The translations under genes were made by a program, and so were the position numbers. The notes under the pieces were generated by a model. It was not told where the DNA came from. It saw only the letters and a list, made by a program, of their open reading frames with translations, and did not search any database. DNA of 64,000 bases from Ponticoccus litoralis (GTDB lineage: Bacteria > Pseudomonadota > Alphaproteobacteria > Rhodobacterales > Rhodobacteraceae), in the NCBI RefSeq assembly GCF_039769985.1, contig NZ_JBDNCH010000001.1:1-64000 (forward strand). Direction: 5' to 3'. This document shows, in pieces, positions 9,087 through 17,482 of this stretch; the first letter of the stretch is position 1, and each line of letters starts with the position of its first letter.

Positions 9087-9735
9087 TCAGGTGCGTTGCG
9101 GGTAGCAGATGATCGAAAGGTAACGGATCGGGAAGCGGATCAGCTCTTCCGGTCCATGCGGCGCGTCGGCGTCGAAGAACAGCGTGTCGCCCGGCTCCAG
9201 CCGGTAGGTTTCCGTGCCATGGCGGTAGCCGACACAGCCCTCCAGCATGTAGATCGTCTCGATCCCGTCGTGCTGGAAGGTCTTGAAGGTGTCGGATTCG
9301 TTGTTCAGCACGATCAGGTAGGGCTCTACGATCACGCCGCTGGAATTGGCGCCGATATGGCCCAGCAGATTGTACTGATGCCCGGCGCGGGTGCCCGCCC
9401 GCTCGATCTCGACCCCTTCGCCCGCCTTGGTGTGCACCGCCTCGCGCCGTTCCTCGAAGCCCTTGAAAAAGGCCGTCATCGGCACCGACAGGGCATTCGC
9501 AAGGGTCTGCAGCGTGGTCAGAGAGGGCGAGGTATTGCCGTTCTCGATCTTCGACAGCATCCCGATCGACAGATTGGTCAGGGCAGACAGCTCTGCCACG
9601 GTGATGTTCTGCTTCTTCCGGTAGGCGCGGACTTCACGTACCGATGGCGACTTCTAGAACCTTCTCGCGTTCCTCGCGAATGCTGTGGGGATCCTGGATG
9701 AGCTTGGTCATGGCCTTGGGGGTGTCAATTTTCAT
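9087..9735 (-). CDS. XRE-family regulator with C-terminal cupin domain (one frameshift)
   Basis: About 215 aa when one extra base near 9645 is removed, starting at MKIDTPKAM (9735). The helix-turn-helix is split by the frameshift: REVRAYRKKQNITVAELSALT continues into NLSIGMLSKIENGNTSPSLTTLQ. The C-terminal half is a cupin barrel (DGIETIYMLEG, LEPGDTLFFDADAPHG), typical of regulators that sense a small metabolite. It lies convergent to dmmC and shares a 14-base promoter motif with the mgs operon, so control of methylated amine genes with autoregulation is the simplest reading. It does not look like a decayed gene. Confidence 0.8.
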
Positions 9736-10448
9736 GCCTGCATATCCCTCGATGAAATCACTGTATAGGCTAACGTCCACGCTTCTTACTTTTAGCGGAA
9801 TTTCACTGCATTGCAAAAAAGTTTTCCTGTGGTTAAAAAAATTGGTCTGATTGGTTCTATTGGCCCGAAGCCCGAAGAGCCTGAACCGCCCTCTATACCG
9901 AATTCGCGACGTCTCCGGCGGGCCTAGGCGGATCGTACCGGCGCAATCGGCCAGAGAAGGCTTCCGCGGAATTGCCTTTGGCGGCGCCTCGCCGACGGGC
10001 GGAGGTTTCTTGCTCATGCATCCGAAAGGCGGGCTTGACCCTTGGTCTTGAAGGAAGACCTCGCGCCGCAGGCAGCAGCCCGCTGACGATCCCGGTGTGG
10101 GTCGATGCGCAGTCAGGGGCTTGGCGGCCACGGTGCAAGAGCGCCGCCTGCGGCCCCGCAGAGACGGGCCAGGACAACAGGTTGCGCCCCGCTTCCATTG
10201 GTTCGAAGTGGTTCAGATCGCAGCGCGCGAGGCCGCGAGCCGTTGATTCCCTGAAATAATTTTTCTCGTGAAATGAGCGAAATCCGCCGCCGCAGGCGGC
10301 AGAATCGCGGTCCCGGATCGCTGTTCCCGCCGATTCCCGCGATGACAGGCCGACCGATCCGCCGGACAGCGCGGCGGGATTCTGTCCCTGCGCGCATCAG
10401 CGGGGGCAGGGGCCGGGTCGCGATCCTGCGCGGATCGGCCCAGAGCAC
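9736..10448. other. intergenic region upstream of the XRE regulator
   Basis: About 710 bases without a supported gene. The end near the regulator is AT-rich and holds the motif at 9815-9828 and an ATTGG-repeat stretch at 9840-9862. The remainder is GC-rich and I see nothing else in it; reading frames there have no family character. Confidence 0.5.
9815..9828. promoter_or_regulatory. candidate operator AAAAAAGTTTTCCT upstream of the XRE-cupin gene
   Basis: Identical to 4587-4600 in front of the mgs operon, and about 80 bases before the regulator start. It is a candidate autoregulatory site. Confidence 0.45.
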
Positions 10449-10480
10449 GACGCCCCCGACACAGGCGTGTCGGGGGCGTC
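10449..10480 (-). terminator. terminator of tmm
   Basis: GACGCCCCCGACAC and GTGTCGGGGGCGTC form a perfect 14-bp stem with a 4-base loop, 53 bases after the tmm stop codon. Confidence 0.8.
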
Positions 10481-10532
10481 GCGGATGCAAGGGAACCCGG
10501 CGCGCTTACGGTCTCGCGCCCCGGGTGCCGGA

Positions 10533-11885
10533 TCAGGCGTTCTGGAGGTAGGCCGCCATGCTGTCGTCCAGCGCGTCCTTCCACGGCGTGTGGTGCACCG
10601 GGGCCATGGTTCCGGTCATCACCGACTTGTAGCGGTTGTTGCGGAAGCCCATGATGTCCTCGGCCTTGTGCTTCTTCCACTGGAAGAAGGCCTCGCAGGC
10701 GCCGTCGATGTCGAAGCTGGGATAGTCGGTCTCGGCCACCAGCTCCTGGATGTAATCGGCCTGGTAGCGGATCGCGTATTTCACGTCGTCGTCCACTTCC
10801 TCACGCGCTTCGCGCTCCTTCACATCGGCCAGCATCTGCTCCTTGCTGACGCCCGAAAGGTCGATCTTGCCCATGATCGCGTCGCGCACCCACCAGGCCT
10901 GCGCGTCGAACATGTTGAAGGTGAACCACTGGTCCTGCATGCCGAGGTAGAAGAGCTTGGGGTTGTTGGCGAAGACCACGCCCTTGTAGAGATCCGCCGT
11001 CGCCAGGCGGTTGGCCGTCTTCAGGCGCAGGTCGTCGGGCAGGAAGTTGAAGAAGTGCTTGTAGCCGGTGCACAGGATGATCGCCTGCACGTCCTTGGTG
11101 GTGCCGTCCGAGAAGTAGACGGTGTTCCCGCTGACCTTCTCCATCGCCGGCTTCTCTTCCCAGTTGTCGGGCCATTTGAAGCCCATGGGCGCCGAGCGGT
11201 AGCACGAGGTGATCGACTTGGCGCCGTATTTCCAGCACTGCGAGCCGATGTCCTCGGCAGAGTAGGACGAGCCGACGACAAGGATGTCCTTGCCCGAGAA
11301 CTCGCGGGCGTCGCGGAAGTCATGCGCGTGCACGAGGCGGTCGTTGAACGATTCGAAGCCTTCGTAATAGGGCACGTTCGGCGTCGAGAAGTGGCCGGAT
11401 GCGCAGATCACGTGGTCGAAGTCTTCCGAGTAGACGTGGTCCTTGGTGTGATCGTGCACCGTGACCGTGAACTGGCCGGTGGCCTCGTCGAAGCTGACCC
11501 AGCGCACCGCGGTATTGAAGCGGATCAGGTCGCGGACCCCGGCCTTCTGCACGCGGCCTTCGATGTAGTCGAACAGCACGGCGCGCGGCGGGTAAGAGGC
11601 GATCTGCTTGCCGAAATGCTCTTCGAAAGAGTAATCGGCGAATTCCGAGCCCTCTTTCGGGCCGTTGGACCACAGGTAGCGGTACATCGAGCAGTGAACA
11701 GGTTCGCCGTTCTCATCCAGCCCCGTGCGCCAGGTGTAGTTCCACAACCCGCCCCAGTTGTCCTGCTTTTCGAAGCAGACGATGTCGGGGATTTCCTCGC
11801 CCTTTGCCGCCGCCGACTGGAACGCGCGAAGTTGGGCAAGGCCGGACGGTCCCGCCCCGATGATGGCAACCCGTTTCTTGGTCAT
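10533..11885 (-). CDS. tmm: trimethylamine monooxygenase (flavin-containing)
   Basis: 450 aa flavin-containing monooxygenase that oxidises trimethylamine to trimethylamine N-oxide with NADPH and O2 in the cytosol. Visible features are the FAD Rossmann motif GAGPSGLAQL (residues 10-19), FEKQDNWGGLWNYTW, the FMO fingerprint region ending in HFSTPNVPYYEGF, the NADPH motif VVGSSYSAEDIG and the CTGYKHFFNFLP segment near residue 280. Length and motifs match bacterial Tmm of roseobacters rather than Baeyer-Villiger enzymes. It is a single gene with its own terminator, divergent from a solute-binding-type protein. No TMAO demethylase (tdm) is in the window. Confidence 0.92.
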   Translation of the reverse strand: MTKKRVAIIGAGPSGLAQLRAFQSAAAKGEEIPDIVCFEKQDNWGGLWNYTWRTGLDENGEPVHCSMYRYLWSNGPKEGSEFADYSFEEHFGKQIASYPPRAVLFDYIEGRVQKAGVRDLIRFNTAVRWVSFDEATGQFTVTVHDHTKDHVYSEDFDHVICASGHFSTPNVPYYEGFESFNDRLVHAHDFRDAREFSGKDILVVGSSYSAEDIGSQCWKYGAKSITSCYRSAPMGFKWPDNWEEKPAMEKVSGNTVYFSDGTTKDVQAIILCTGYKHFFNFLPDDLRLKTANRLATADLYKGVVFANNPKLFYLGMQDQWFTFNMFDAQAWWVRDAIMGKIDLSGVSKEQMLADVKEREAREEVDDDVKYAIRYQADYIQELVAETDYPSFDIDGACEAFFQWKKHKAEDIMGFRNNRYKSVMTGTMAPVHHTPWKDALDDSMAAYLQNA

Positions 11886-11912
11886 TTCTGTCTCCCATGC
11901 TGAAGAGGACTT

Positions 11913-11939
11913 TATTGGTACTTATTGGTTGCACCAAAT
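11913..11939. promoter_or_regulatory. candidate operator in the tmm promoter (TTGGT/ACCAA half-sites)
   Basis: Two direct ATTGGT elements are followed by TTGGT-TGC-ACCAA, a 5-base dyad. It begins 28 bases upstream of the tmm start and would overlap its promoter. Similar elements occur upstream of the amt-like gene (15871-15890) and the XRE regulator (9840-9862). Confidence 0.4.
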
Positions 11940-12037
11940 GTCACCCCTGTGCCGCCGTTCTGTCAAATACTTTTTTCACGGAGGCAAACAAATTTACCCT
12001 CGGGTGAATATTAGCCGTCTTGTAAAAAGGCACTCGA

Positions 12038-13357
12038 ATGGTAGAGATTGGTATGCTGGGATCAAGTTTCGCACAGACCATCGCCGTAACCTCGCTGTTT
12101 CCCAATGATCGCGTCGGGATGACAGAGCCGGTCAATGTCGGCTTTCTGGCCCCCCTGAGCGGCCCGGTCAGCTCGTGGGGTCTTCCGGGCCTTTACGGCT
12201 GCGAGCTTTGGGCCGAGTGGCTGAACAGGGCAGGGGGCATCCTGATCGGAGGCCGCCGCTATCCGCTGCGGATCATCCCCTTCGACTGCGGTTACGATCC
12301 GCAGCGCGCGATGGAAGGCGCCCGGCATCTGGTGCTGACCGAAGGGGTCAGCCTGCTGATGATGCTGGGCGGCGACACCTTCACGCCGCTGCGATCCTTC
12401 CTCAACCAGAGGCGCGTGCTGACCTCGACCCTGTTGCCCAGCGACCTGTCGCCGGACACGCGCTACCTGATCGCGCCCTCCGAGGTGCACCCGGTCTTCA
12501 ACGTCACCGCGGTCGACTGGCTGGCCGAGAACGAACCGCAGCGCCGCCGGATCGCCCTGTGCAGCCAGCGAGATGCGCTGGGGCTGCCGTCAACGGCCAC
12601 CTATCGCGCTGCCTTCGAGGCGGCGGGACTGCCGGTGGTCAAGGACATCCTCTACGACCCGGAAGAGACCGACGTCGCCGCCATCGTCGACCCCATGCTG
12701 GCCCAGAAGCCGGACGTCCTGTGCTGGTGCACCAGCTACACGCCGATGGTGCACGCCATGACGGAATACGCCTATCAAGCCGGTTTCGACGGGCGCATCC
12801 TGTCCTGCACCTTCGACAACTACCCGCGCTGCGTGGCGCGGACGTCGCGCGCCTTCATGGAGGGCACGCTGTTCCAGTTCCCCGATTTCGACGACCCCAA
12901 GCTGGCGCGCAAGGCGTTCTTCTTCAACCGTCCCAAGGAGTTCTACCGGGAATACAACGCCCGCTACCCCGAGACCTGGAGCGCGGTCAGCTGGGAGTAT
13001 GTGGCGATTCTCGAAATCTGGCACGCGGCGGTGGAAAAGGTCGCCTCGGTCTCGCCGGTTTCGGTCCTGACCACCATGAAGCAGATGGAGCCGGTGACCC
13101 ATGCCTTCGGCCCCGCGCGCTGGTGGGGCGAGCAGGTCTTCGGCATCGACAATGCGCTGATCGGCGACTGGCCGGTGGTGCGCCTGGTGGACGGCAAGGC
13201 GCAGATCGCCGAGTTCCGGTCGGTCCCGGACTGGCTGAAGCGGCACGAGACCTTGCTGCGCAGGCACCTGCAGTCGATGGGGCAGCTGTGGCAGCAGCGC
13301 GCAGAGGCCGGCACCGTGCAGACCACCGGCCTTCTGACCCGCGAAGCCGGAGACTGA
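12038..13357 (+). CDS. periplasmic-binding-protein type 1 (Leu/amide type) protein lacking a signal peptide
   Basis: 439 aa of the ABC transporter type 1 substrate-binding fold (urea/amide, branched-chain amino acid class). Family signatures are VNVGFLAPLSGPVSSWG at the start of lobe 1, GCELWAEWLNRAGGILIGGR and later CTFDNYPRCVARTSRAF and GPARWWGEQVFGIDN. No hydrophobic signal or lipobox precedes the domain from either possible start (12038, or in-frame ATG at 12119), so the protein should stay in the cytosol. No permease or ATPase is next to it. It is divergent from tmm, and cytosolic members of this fold such as AmiC act as ligand sensors. A sensory role is inference; a misannotated start with a lost signal peptide is the alternative. 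Confidence 0.75.
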   Translation: MVEIGMLGSSFAQTIAVTSLFPNDRVGMTEPVNVGFLAPLSGPVSSWGLPGLYGCELWAEWLNRAGGILIGGRRYPLRIIPFDCGYDPQRAMEGARHLVLTEGVSLLMMLGGDTFTPLRSFLNQRRVLTSTLLPSDLSPDTRYLIAPSEVHPVFNVTAVDWLAENEPQRRRIALCSQRDALGLPSTATYRAAFEAAGLPVVKDILYDPEETDVAAIVDPMLAQKPDVLCWCTSYTPMVHAMTEYAYQAGFDGRILSCTFDNYPRCVARTSRAFMEGTLFQFPDFDDPKLARKAFFFNRPKEFYREYNARYPETWSAVSWEYVAILEIWHAAVEKVASVSPVSVLTTMKQMEPVTHAFGPARWWGEQVFGIDNALIGDWPVVRLVDGKAQIAEFRSVPDWLKRHETLLRRHLQSMGQLWQQRAEAGTVQTTGLLTREAGD

Positions 13358-13493
13358 CAGGCCCCGCGCGCTGCGCCTTGACGGATGGGGCCGCCGCCGA
13401 CCAGCGGCCTGCGGTCACCGCTGCGCAAGAGGCCGGGCGGGGCGGGCAACCCGGTCATCGCAGGCGGCGCCCCGTGTCAGGCGGCCCGGGGGT

Positions 13494-14213
13494 TTAACGC
13501 TCGTGCAGGAACAGCATCTGCTCTTCGACCAGATGCAGCTTGGTGATCTCGACCGCCGCCTCGACGTCCCGCGTGGCAATCGCGTTGAACAGCGAGTTGA
13601 ACCGCGCCTGATAGGCCTGAATGCGTCCGGGCGTCAGGTGCTTGCGCATCAGCGCGGTGCGGAAGCTCTGACGGCAGACCTCGATGGTCAGCTCGTAGCA
13701 GGCTTCGAGCAGGGGGTTGCGCGTGGCCCGCGCGATCGACCGGTAGAACTCTTCCTCACCCCTGATGAACTCGTTGAGGTCAGTGCGCACCGCCTCTATC
13801 CGGACCACCACCCGGGCCAGTTCCTCAAGATCCTTGGGCGTCATGTTCATCACCGCAAGGCGGGTCATCTCGGGCTCGATGATCGAACGCACGATCAGGT
13901 GGTCCAGCGGGCTTGTCCGCTCTCCGATGGAGCCCTGCTGCGGGGCCTCGGACCGGTGGGAATGGTAGGTGACAAAGCTGCCGCTGCCCTGCCGCCGCCG
14001 GACCATGTCACGGCTTTCGAGCACATCCAGCGCCTCGCGCACGGTGTTGCGCGACACCCCCAGCTCCGAGGCCAGCGCCCGCTCGCTCGGCAGGCGGGAA
14101 TCCGGCGGATACTCCCCGGACTGGATGCGGACAAGCAGCCGGTCCACCACGATGCGGACCGTTTCCCCGATACTGCTCGGGGCGGCAGAGGCGTTGAGTC
14201 TGGTCTGGTTCAT
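13494..14213 (-). CDS. GntR-family transcriptional regulator, FadR/FCD type
   Basis: 239 aa with start at MNQTRLNASAA (14213). The winged helix at about residues 15-80 shows the GntR pattern RLPSERALASELGVSRNTVREALDVLE and the wing RRRQGSGSFV. The C-terminal all-helical FCD ligand domain has the metal-binding pattern around SIIEPEMTRLAV, FHRSIA-like EFYRSIARATRN and the H in KLHLVEEQ. It is in tail-to-head order behind the Amt-like gene with a terminator between, so it has its own promoter. Its location between tmm, the solute-binding protein and the Amt-like channel suggests control of methylated amine genes. Confidence 0.85.
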   Translation of the reverse strand: MNQTRLNASAAPSSIGETVRIVVDRLLVRIQSGEYPPDSRLPSERALASELGVSRNTVREALDVLESRDMVRRRQGSGSFVTYHSHRSEAPQQGSIGERTSPLDHLIVRSIIEPEMTRLAVMNMTPKDLEELARVVVRIEAVRTDLNEFIRGEEEFYRSIARATRNPLLEACYELTIEVCRQSFRTALMRKHLTPGRIQAYQARFNSLFNAIATRDVEAAVEITKLHLVEEQMLFLHER

Positions 14214-14271
14214 CTGTGTTTCCGTCACGGCGATCCCGGCGCGTCTTGCGCCCCGTGGCAGGACGTCCAAC

Positions 14272-14289
14272 CTTGTATTACGCGACAAG
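14272..14289. promoter_or_regulatory. dyad CTTGT-n8-ACAAG in the GntR promoter
   Basis: A 5-base inverted repeat about 60 bases upstream of the regulator start, in the usual position and size for GntR autoregulation. The evidence is only the symmetry and position. Confidence 0.35.
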
Positions 14290-14306
14290 CGGCGCTGGAT
14301 ACAAGA

Positions 14307-14331
14307 AGGCCCCGGCGCGATGCCGGGGCCT
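14307..14331 (-). terminator. terminator of the Amt-like gene
   Basis: AGGCCCCGGC pairs with GCCGGGGCCT over a 5-base loop, 18 bases past the stop codon, followed on the minus strand by TCTTGT. Confidence 0.75.
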
Positions 14332-14348
14332 GCCAATAGGCTTTGCGG

Positions 14349-15788
14349 TCAGCTGCGCGCCAGCCCGTCGGGCGTTCTGGCTGCCGCCGGGGCATCGTGG
14401 GGCCGCCCGGTCGAACCCGCACCCGGCACGCTGTCCGCATGGGTGTGGACGTCCGGTTCGAGATCCCAGTACAGCTTGTCCAGACCGTCGACCTGGTCGG
14501 CATCGTCCACACGCAGTCCGACGGTGGCCTTCAGGATCACCGACAGGACCAGAGCGGTGACAACGCCGGTCCCGACGCAGGTCACGATCCCGGCAAGCTG
14601 CATCAGCAGGGAAATCTCGCCGTGCTGGAAGGCATAGGCGCCTTCCTCGATGCCCAGGTACCCGCCGCGCGGGGTGCCCGCCTTGAAGATGCCAAGGAAG
14701 ATCAGGCCCAGCGTGCCCGACCCAAGGAACAGCGGGAACAGCTTGTGCTCATCGATGCCGCGCTTCAGCGTGAACTCGTAGACCGCGTAGGCGGCAAGCG
14801 GCGCAACGAGGCCCAGCAGCAGCGCCTGCCACGGCAGGTAGACGTCGAAGCCCGAGGCCCCGGCCACGTAGCCCGCAAGCGGCCCGAGCAGGGTATAGGC
14901 ATAGTTCTTCGAGGCATAGGCAAGGATCAGTCCGGTGACCGCGCCGCCGGCCCAGACCAGTGCATAGTTGTTCAGCGCAACGCCGACGCTGGTTTCGGCC
15001 ATGGTCACGCTGAACGCCATGGCTTCGGGATCGAAGAAGAACAGGCAGGACAGGATCACCGGCGGCAGACCCGCGAAAATCATCAGCAGGCCCGGTGCGC
15101 AAAGGCCGATGCTGGGCGCCAGATAGGCCGACACGCGCGGATGCGGCTCCATCATGCCGGGGCGCTTGCCAAGCATGGGGGTGAAGACCAGCAGCATGCC
15201 CGCCGGGAACATGTAGACGAAACCCACGCCGAAGAAGTCATGAAAGCCCAGGTTGGTCAGCGGCCCGACCGACCCCCATGTGACAAGGCTGAGCGCCGAA
15301 GAGACGACGGCGGCAACCACGCAGGTGATGTAATAGGCCGCGGGCTTCATGCGCTCGGCAACCGAGAAATGCAGCAGGACGTTGATGATCCCCGCAAAGA
15401 CCGCCAGGAAGAAGACGAAGATCTGGAAGGTGTTCAGGCCGGGAAAGATCGCCGGATCGACCCGGTGCGCAAGGCTGTTGGTCATGGCTCCGCCGATCCA
15501 CCAGTCCTTGATGGAATCCATCAGCGTGCCTTCGACCATGATATAGTACTGCGCGGCCCAGAAGCCGAAACCGATCACGTAGTAGGTGGTGAAGCCCAGG
15601 AAGAAGCCCAGGGTCTTTTCGATGGTCGAGTTGAACAGGTTCTTCCGCCGGGTGGTGCCCGCGTCGATCAACAGCAGGCCGATCACGACGAAGATGGCGC
15701 CCACGGTCCCAGACGCGTACAGCAGGTTCTGCACGAGCTGGTTGAGCGTCACCTGTTCGGCATAGATAGTGCTAATATCCAGTGACAT
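14349..15788 (-). CDS. Amt-family membrane channel, divergent member lacking the twin histidines
   Basis: 479 aa with about 11 predicted membrane segments. The Amt signature AGTTRRKNLFNSTIEK and the C-terminal GLRVDDADQVDGLDKLYWD tail place it in the ammonium transporter family. Start is at MSLDISTIYAEQ (15788), after which the first segment begins near residue 22. In the segment HDFFGVGFVY, which aligns with the usual DFAGGxVVH, the pore histidine is replaced by Tyr192. In IDEHKLFPLFLGSG, which aligns with the usual PVHGVGG, the second histidine appears to be Phe. The substrate may therefore differ from ammonium; methylated amines are the obvious candidates from the neighbouring tmm, dmm and gmaS genes. 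No glnK is adjacent. Confidence 0.8.
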   Translation of the reverse strand: MSLDISTIYAEQVTLNQLVQNLLYASGTVGAIFVVIGLLLIDAGTTRRKNLFNSTIEKTLGFFLGFTTYYVIGFGFWAAQYYIMVEGTLMDSIKDWWIGGAMTNSLAHRVDPAIFPGLNTFQIFVFFLAVFAGIINVLLHFSVAERMKPAAYYITCVVAAVVSSALSLVTWGSVGPLTNLGFHDFFGVGFVYMFPAGMLLVFTPMLGKRPGMMEPHPRVSAYLAPSIGLCAPGLLMIFAGLPPVILSCLFFFDPEAMAFSVTMAETSVGVALNNYALVWAGGAVTGLILAYASKNYAYTLLGPLAGYVAGASGFDVYLPWQALLLGLVAPLAAYAVYEFTLKRGIDEHKLFPLFLGSGTLGLIFLGIFKAGTPRGGYLGIEEGAYAFQHGEISLLMQLAGIVTCVGTGVVTALVLSVILKATVGLRVDDADQVDGLDKLYWDLEPDVHTHADSVPGAGSTGRPHDAPAAARTPDGLARS

Positions 15789-15870
15789 TAAGTCATCCCT
15801 CTTGGTTCTGGTTCTTCTGGGGACACGTGCCGACGCGAAGGCGGGCCAGGGGTCCTGCAAAAGACCATTG

Positions 15871-15890
15871 TTGGTGTATATTGGACCAAT
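15871..15890. promoter_or_regulatory. candidate operator upstream of the Amt-like gene
   Basis: TTGGTGTATATTGGACCAAT contains the palindrome ATTGGACCAAT and TTGGT/ACCAA half-sites like those at the tmm promoter. It lies about 85 bases before the start codon. Confidence 0.4.
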
Positions 15891-17292
15891 TTGGACCGCT
15901 TAGGCCTGTTCGGTCGCGGGTATGATGCAGGAAGAAGGCTTGTGGACCAAAGAGTTTTCTTCATGAGGGGAAATTTTTTTGCCGCGCGGGCATGGTTTTG
16001 AACAATTTTCGAACGCGCGGGACAGGGAGTTGTCGGATTTTAGATCTTGTTTTTCAGCGCCTTGCTTTCCATGCCCCCTAAGATGGAGATCCCATTGCGT
16101 TGCTTCGACACGCGTCGCGTCAGGCTGTCTGACAAGGCCGTGTATGGGCCGATGGTTCCCGGTCTGGTCCGTTCAAATAGACCAATAGGCGCGAATCTCG
16201 GGCCCGAAACCGGCGTGAACCGCTGGGCCAGCGGGCGGGGCATCAGGGCAAACGGCCCCAGCTTAACCATTCAGGAAGGCAGTCCGGTCCCGCCGGTCCT
16301 GCGCGTCAAAAGCGCTGCGGCGGGCGCTGGCTCTACACCTTGCCCCGGCTCGGCTCGCACTTGTGCATCAAAACCCATCCCATATCCGCGTGCCCGCAGA
16401 TCGTCCTGCGAGGAGAGTGACATTTCTGAGTTGCTCATGGGGGAGATCGTCGCCTTGGGGCGACACAGGTGACTCCGGTAATCCGTCTTATGTAATGTAT
16501 GGCACAGAGCGCTCCTTCGCTGCGCCCTCGATAAACGGCAGCGATCCGCAGGTGCCGCCGCGGCCAGGTCCGTTCAATCCCGCTCCGACGTGACTTAACT
16601 GCACGTAGCCGCCTCTCACAGGTCGCAAGAGACCGCTCTTCGTTTGCCATGTGAAGGACAGGCCCCTCATGACGATGACTGAAGCTCCTGATGAGCGGCG
16701 CGGCGGCTTTGGCGGGCCATGATCCGATTCCCGCAAACGTCCGGATTGCGGCTAGAGTTGACCCGATGGAATCCCTGGCTGGCAAAGGAGCGGAAAGGCA
16801 TGAAGGCATGCATCACCAGGCAGGCCGAAGACGGCATCCTGTCGGCCTGATCCGCCGCAAGGCGCGGTTCAGGGAGGCGACCTTCTTCAATTGGAAGAAG
16901 ACCTACGCTGGATTGATGCCATCCGAGATGAAGCGTCTGCGTCTGCTCGAGCTGGTGAGCCTGCGGCTGGAGAGGAACGTCGCCGGCCTCGCATTGGGCA
17001 AGGAGAGGCTGAGCGAGTGAACGCCACCGGGCCGAGAGGGCCCGCGAACGGACGTCACTAAGCGTAAGCACCGAGGCCTGCCCGAAGAGGACACTGGTCG
17101 ACGGGATGCGGGCCGTTTCGCAGCTGTCGATCCGCCTGAACAGCCAAAGCTTCATGAGCCCTGAAGATGCCGCCGAAAAGCCAGTCGCTTGATGGTTTCC
17201 ACGCTGTGGCTGACGGCGTGGGGGCACGCGTTGAGGGCGGGTTGCCCCGGCCTGGCAGTTTTTTTTCGGGAATTTTTTGGATTTTGGATGCA
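15891..17292. other. gene-poor region between the methylamine locus and the rRNA operon
   Basis: About 1.4 kb with no intact gene. It holds an IS3-type transposase remnant (16797-17020). The rest has reading frames without family features. A further ACCAAT element is at about 16179-16184. Confidence 0.6.
16797..17020 (+). pseudogene. remnant of an IS3-family transposase OrfA
   Basis: The translation around 16862-17020 contains FREATFFNWKKTYAGLMPSE and then MKRLRLLELVSLRLERNVAG, which follows the IS3/IS407 OrfA pattern (helix-turn-helix end, ATFYNWK, MKRLRxLExEN leucine zipper). The N-terminal helix-turn-helix is only recognisable in another frame with a stop, and several zipper residues are altered. 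No OrfB catalytic DDE domain or terminal inverted repeats follow, so it is a decayed fragment and not a mobile element. Confidence 0.65.
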
Positions 17293-17329
17293 AGAACGCC
17301 CCGGCTGATGGGATCAGTCGGGGCGTTCT
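17293..17329. terminator. rRNA operon terminator hairpin
   Basis: AGAACGCCCCGGCTGAT pairs with ATCAGTCGGGGCGTTCT over GGG, about 40 bases beyond the 5S gene. The better T-run is on the plus-strand side (GTGTTTTTTG), so it may block transcription entering the operon from outside as well. Confidence 0.75.
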
Positions 17330-17366
17330 GGTGTTTTTTGTATAGAGAGATTTGGTTTTTACTAGG

Positions 17367-17482
17367 TTTGGCGGCGACCTACTCTCCCACGTCTTGAGAC
17401 GCAGTACCATCGGCGCGGAGGCACTTAACGGTACGGGTTCGGAATGGATCCGGGTGTTTTGCTCTCGCTATGACCACCAAAC
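17367..17482 (-). rRNA. rrf: 5S ribosomal RNA
   Basis: On the minus strand it begins GTTTGGTGGTCATAGCGAG and ends with GGTCGCCGCCAAACCTAG, with the conserved CCGAACCCG loop in between. Length is about 116 nt. Unlike many alphaproteobacterial operons, no tRNA-fMet is found after it in this window. Confidence 0.95.

Noticed and set aside
16797..17290. active insertion sequence near the rRNA operon
   Set aside because: No OrfB, no terminal inverted repeats and no target duplication are visible.
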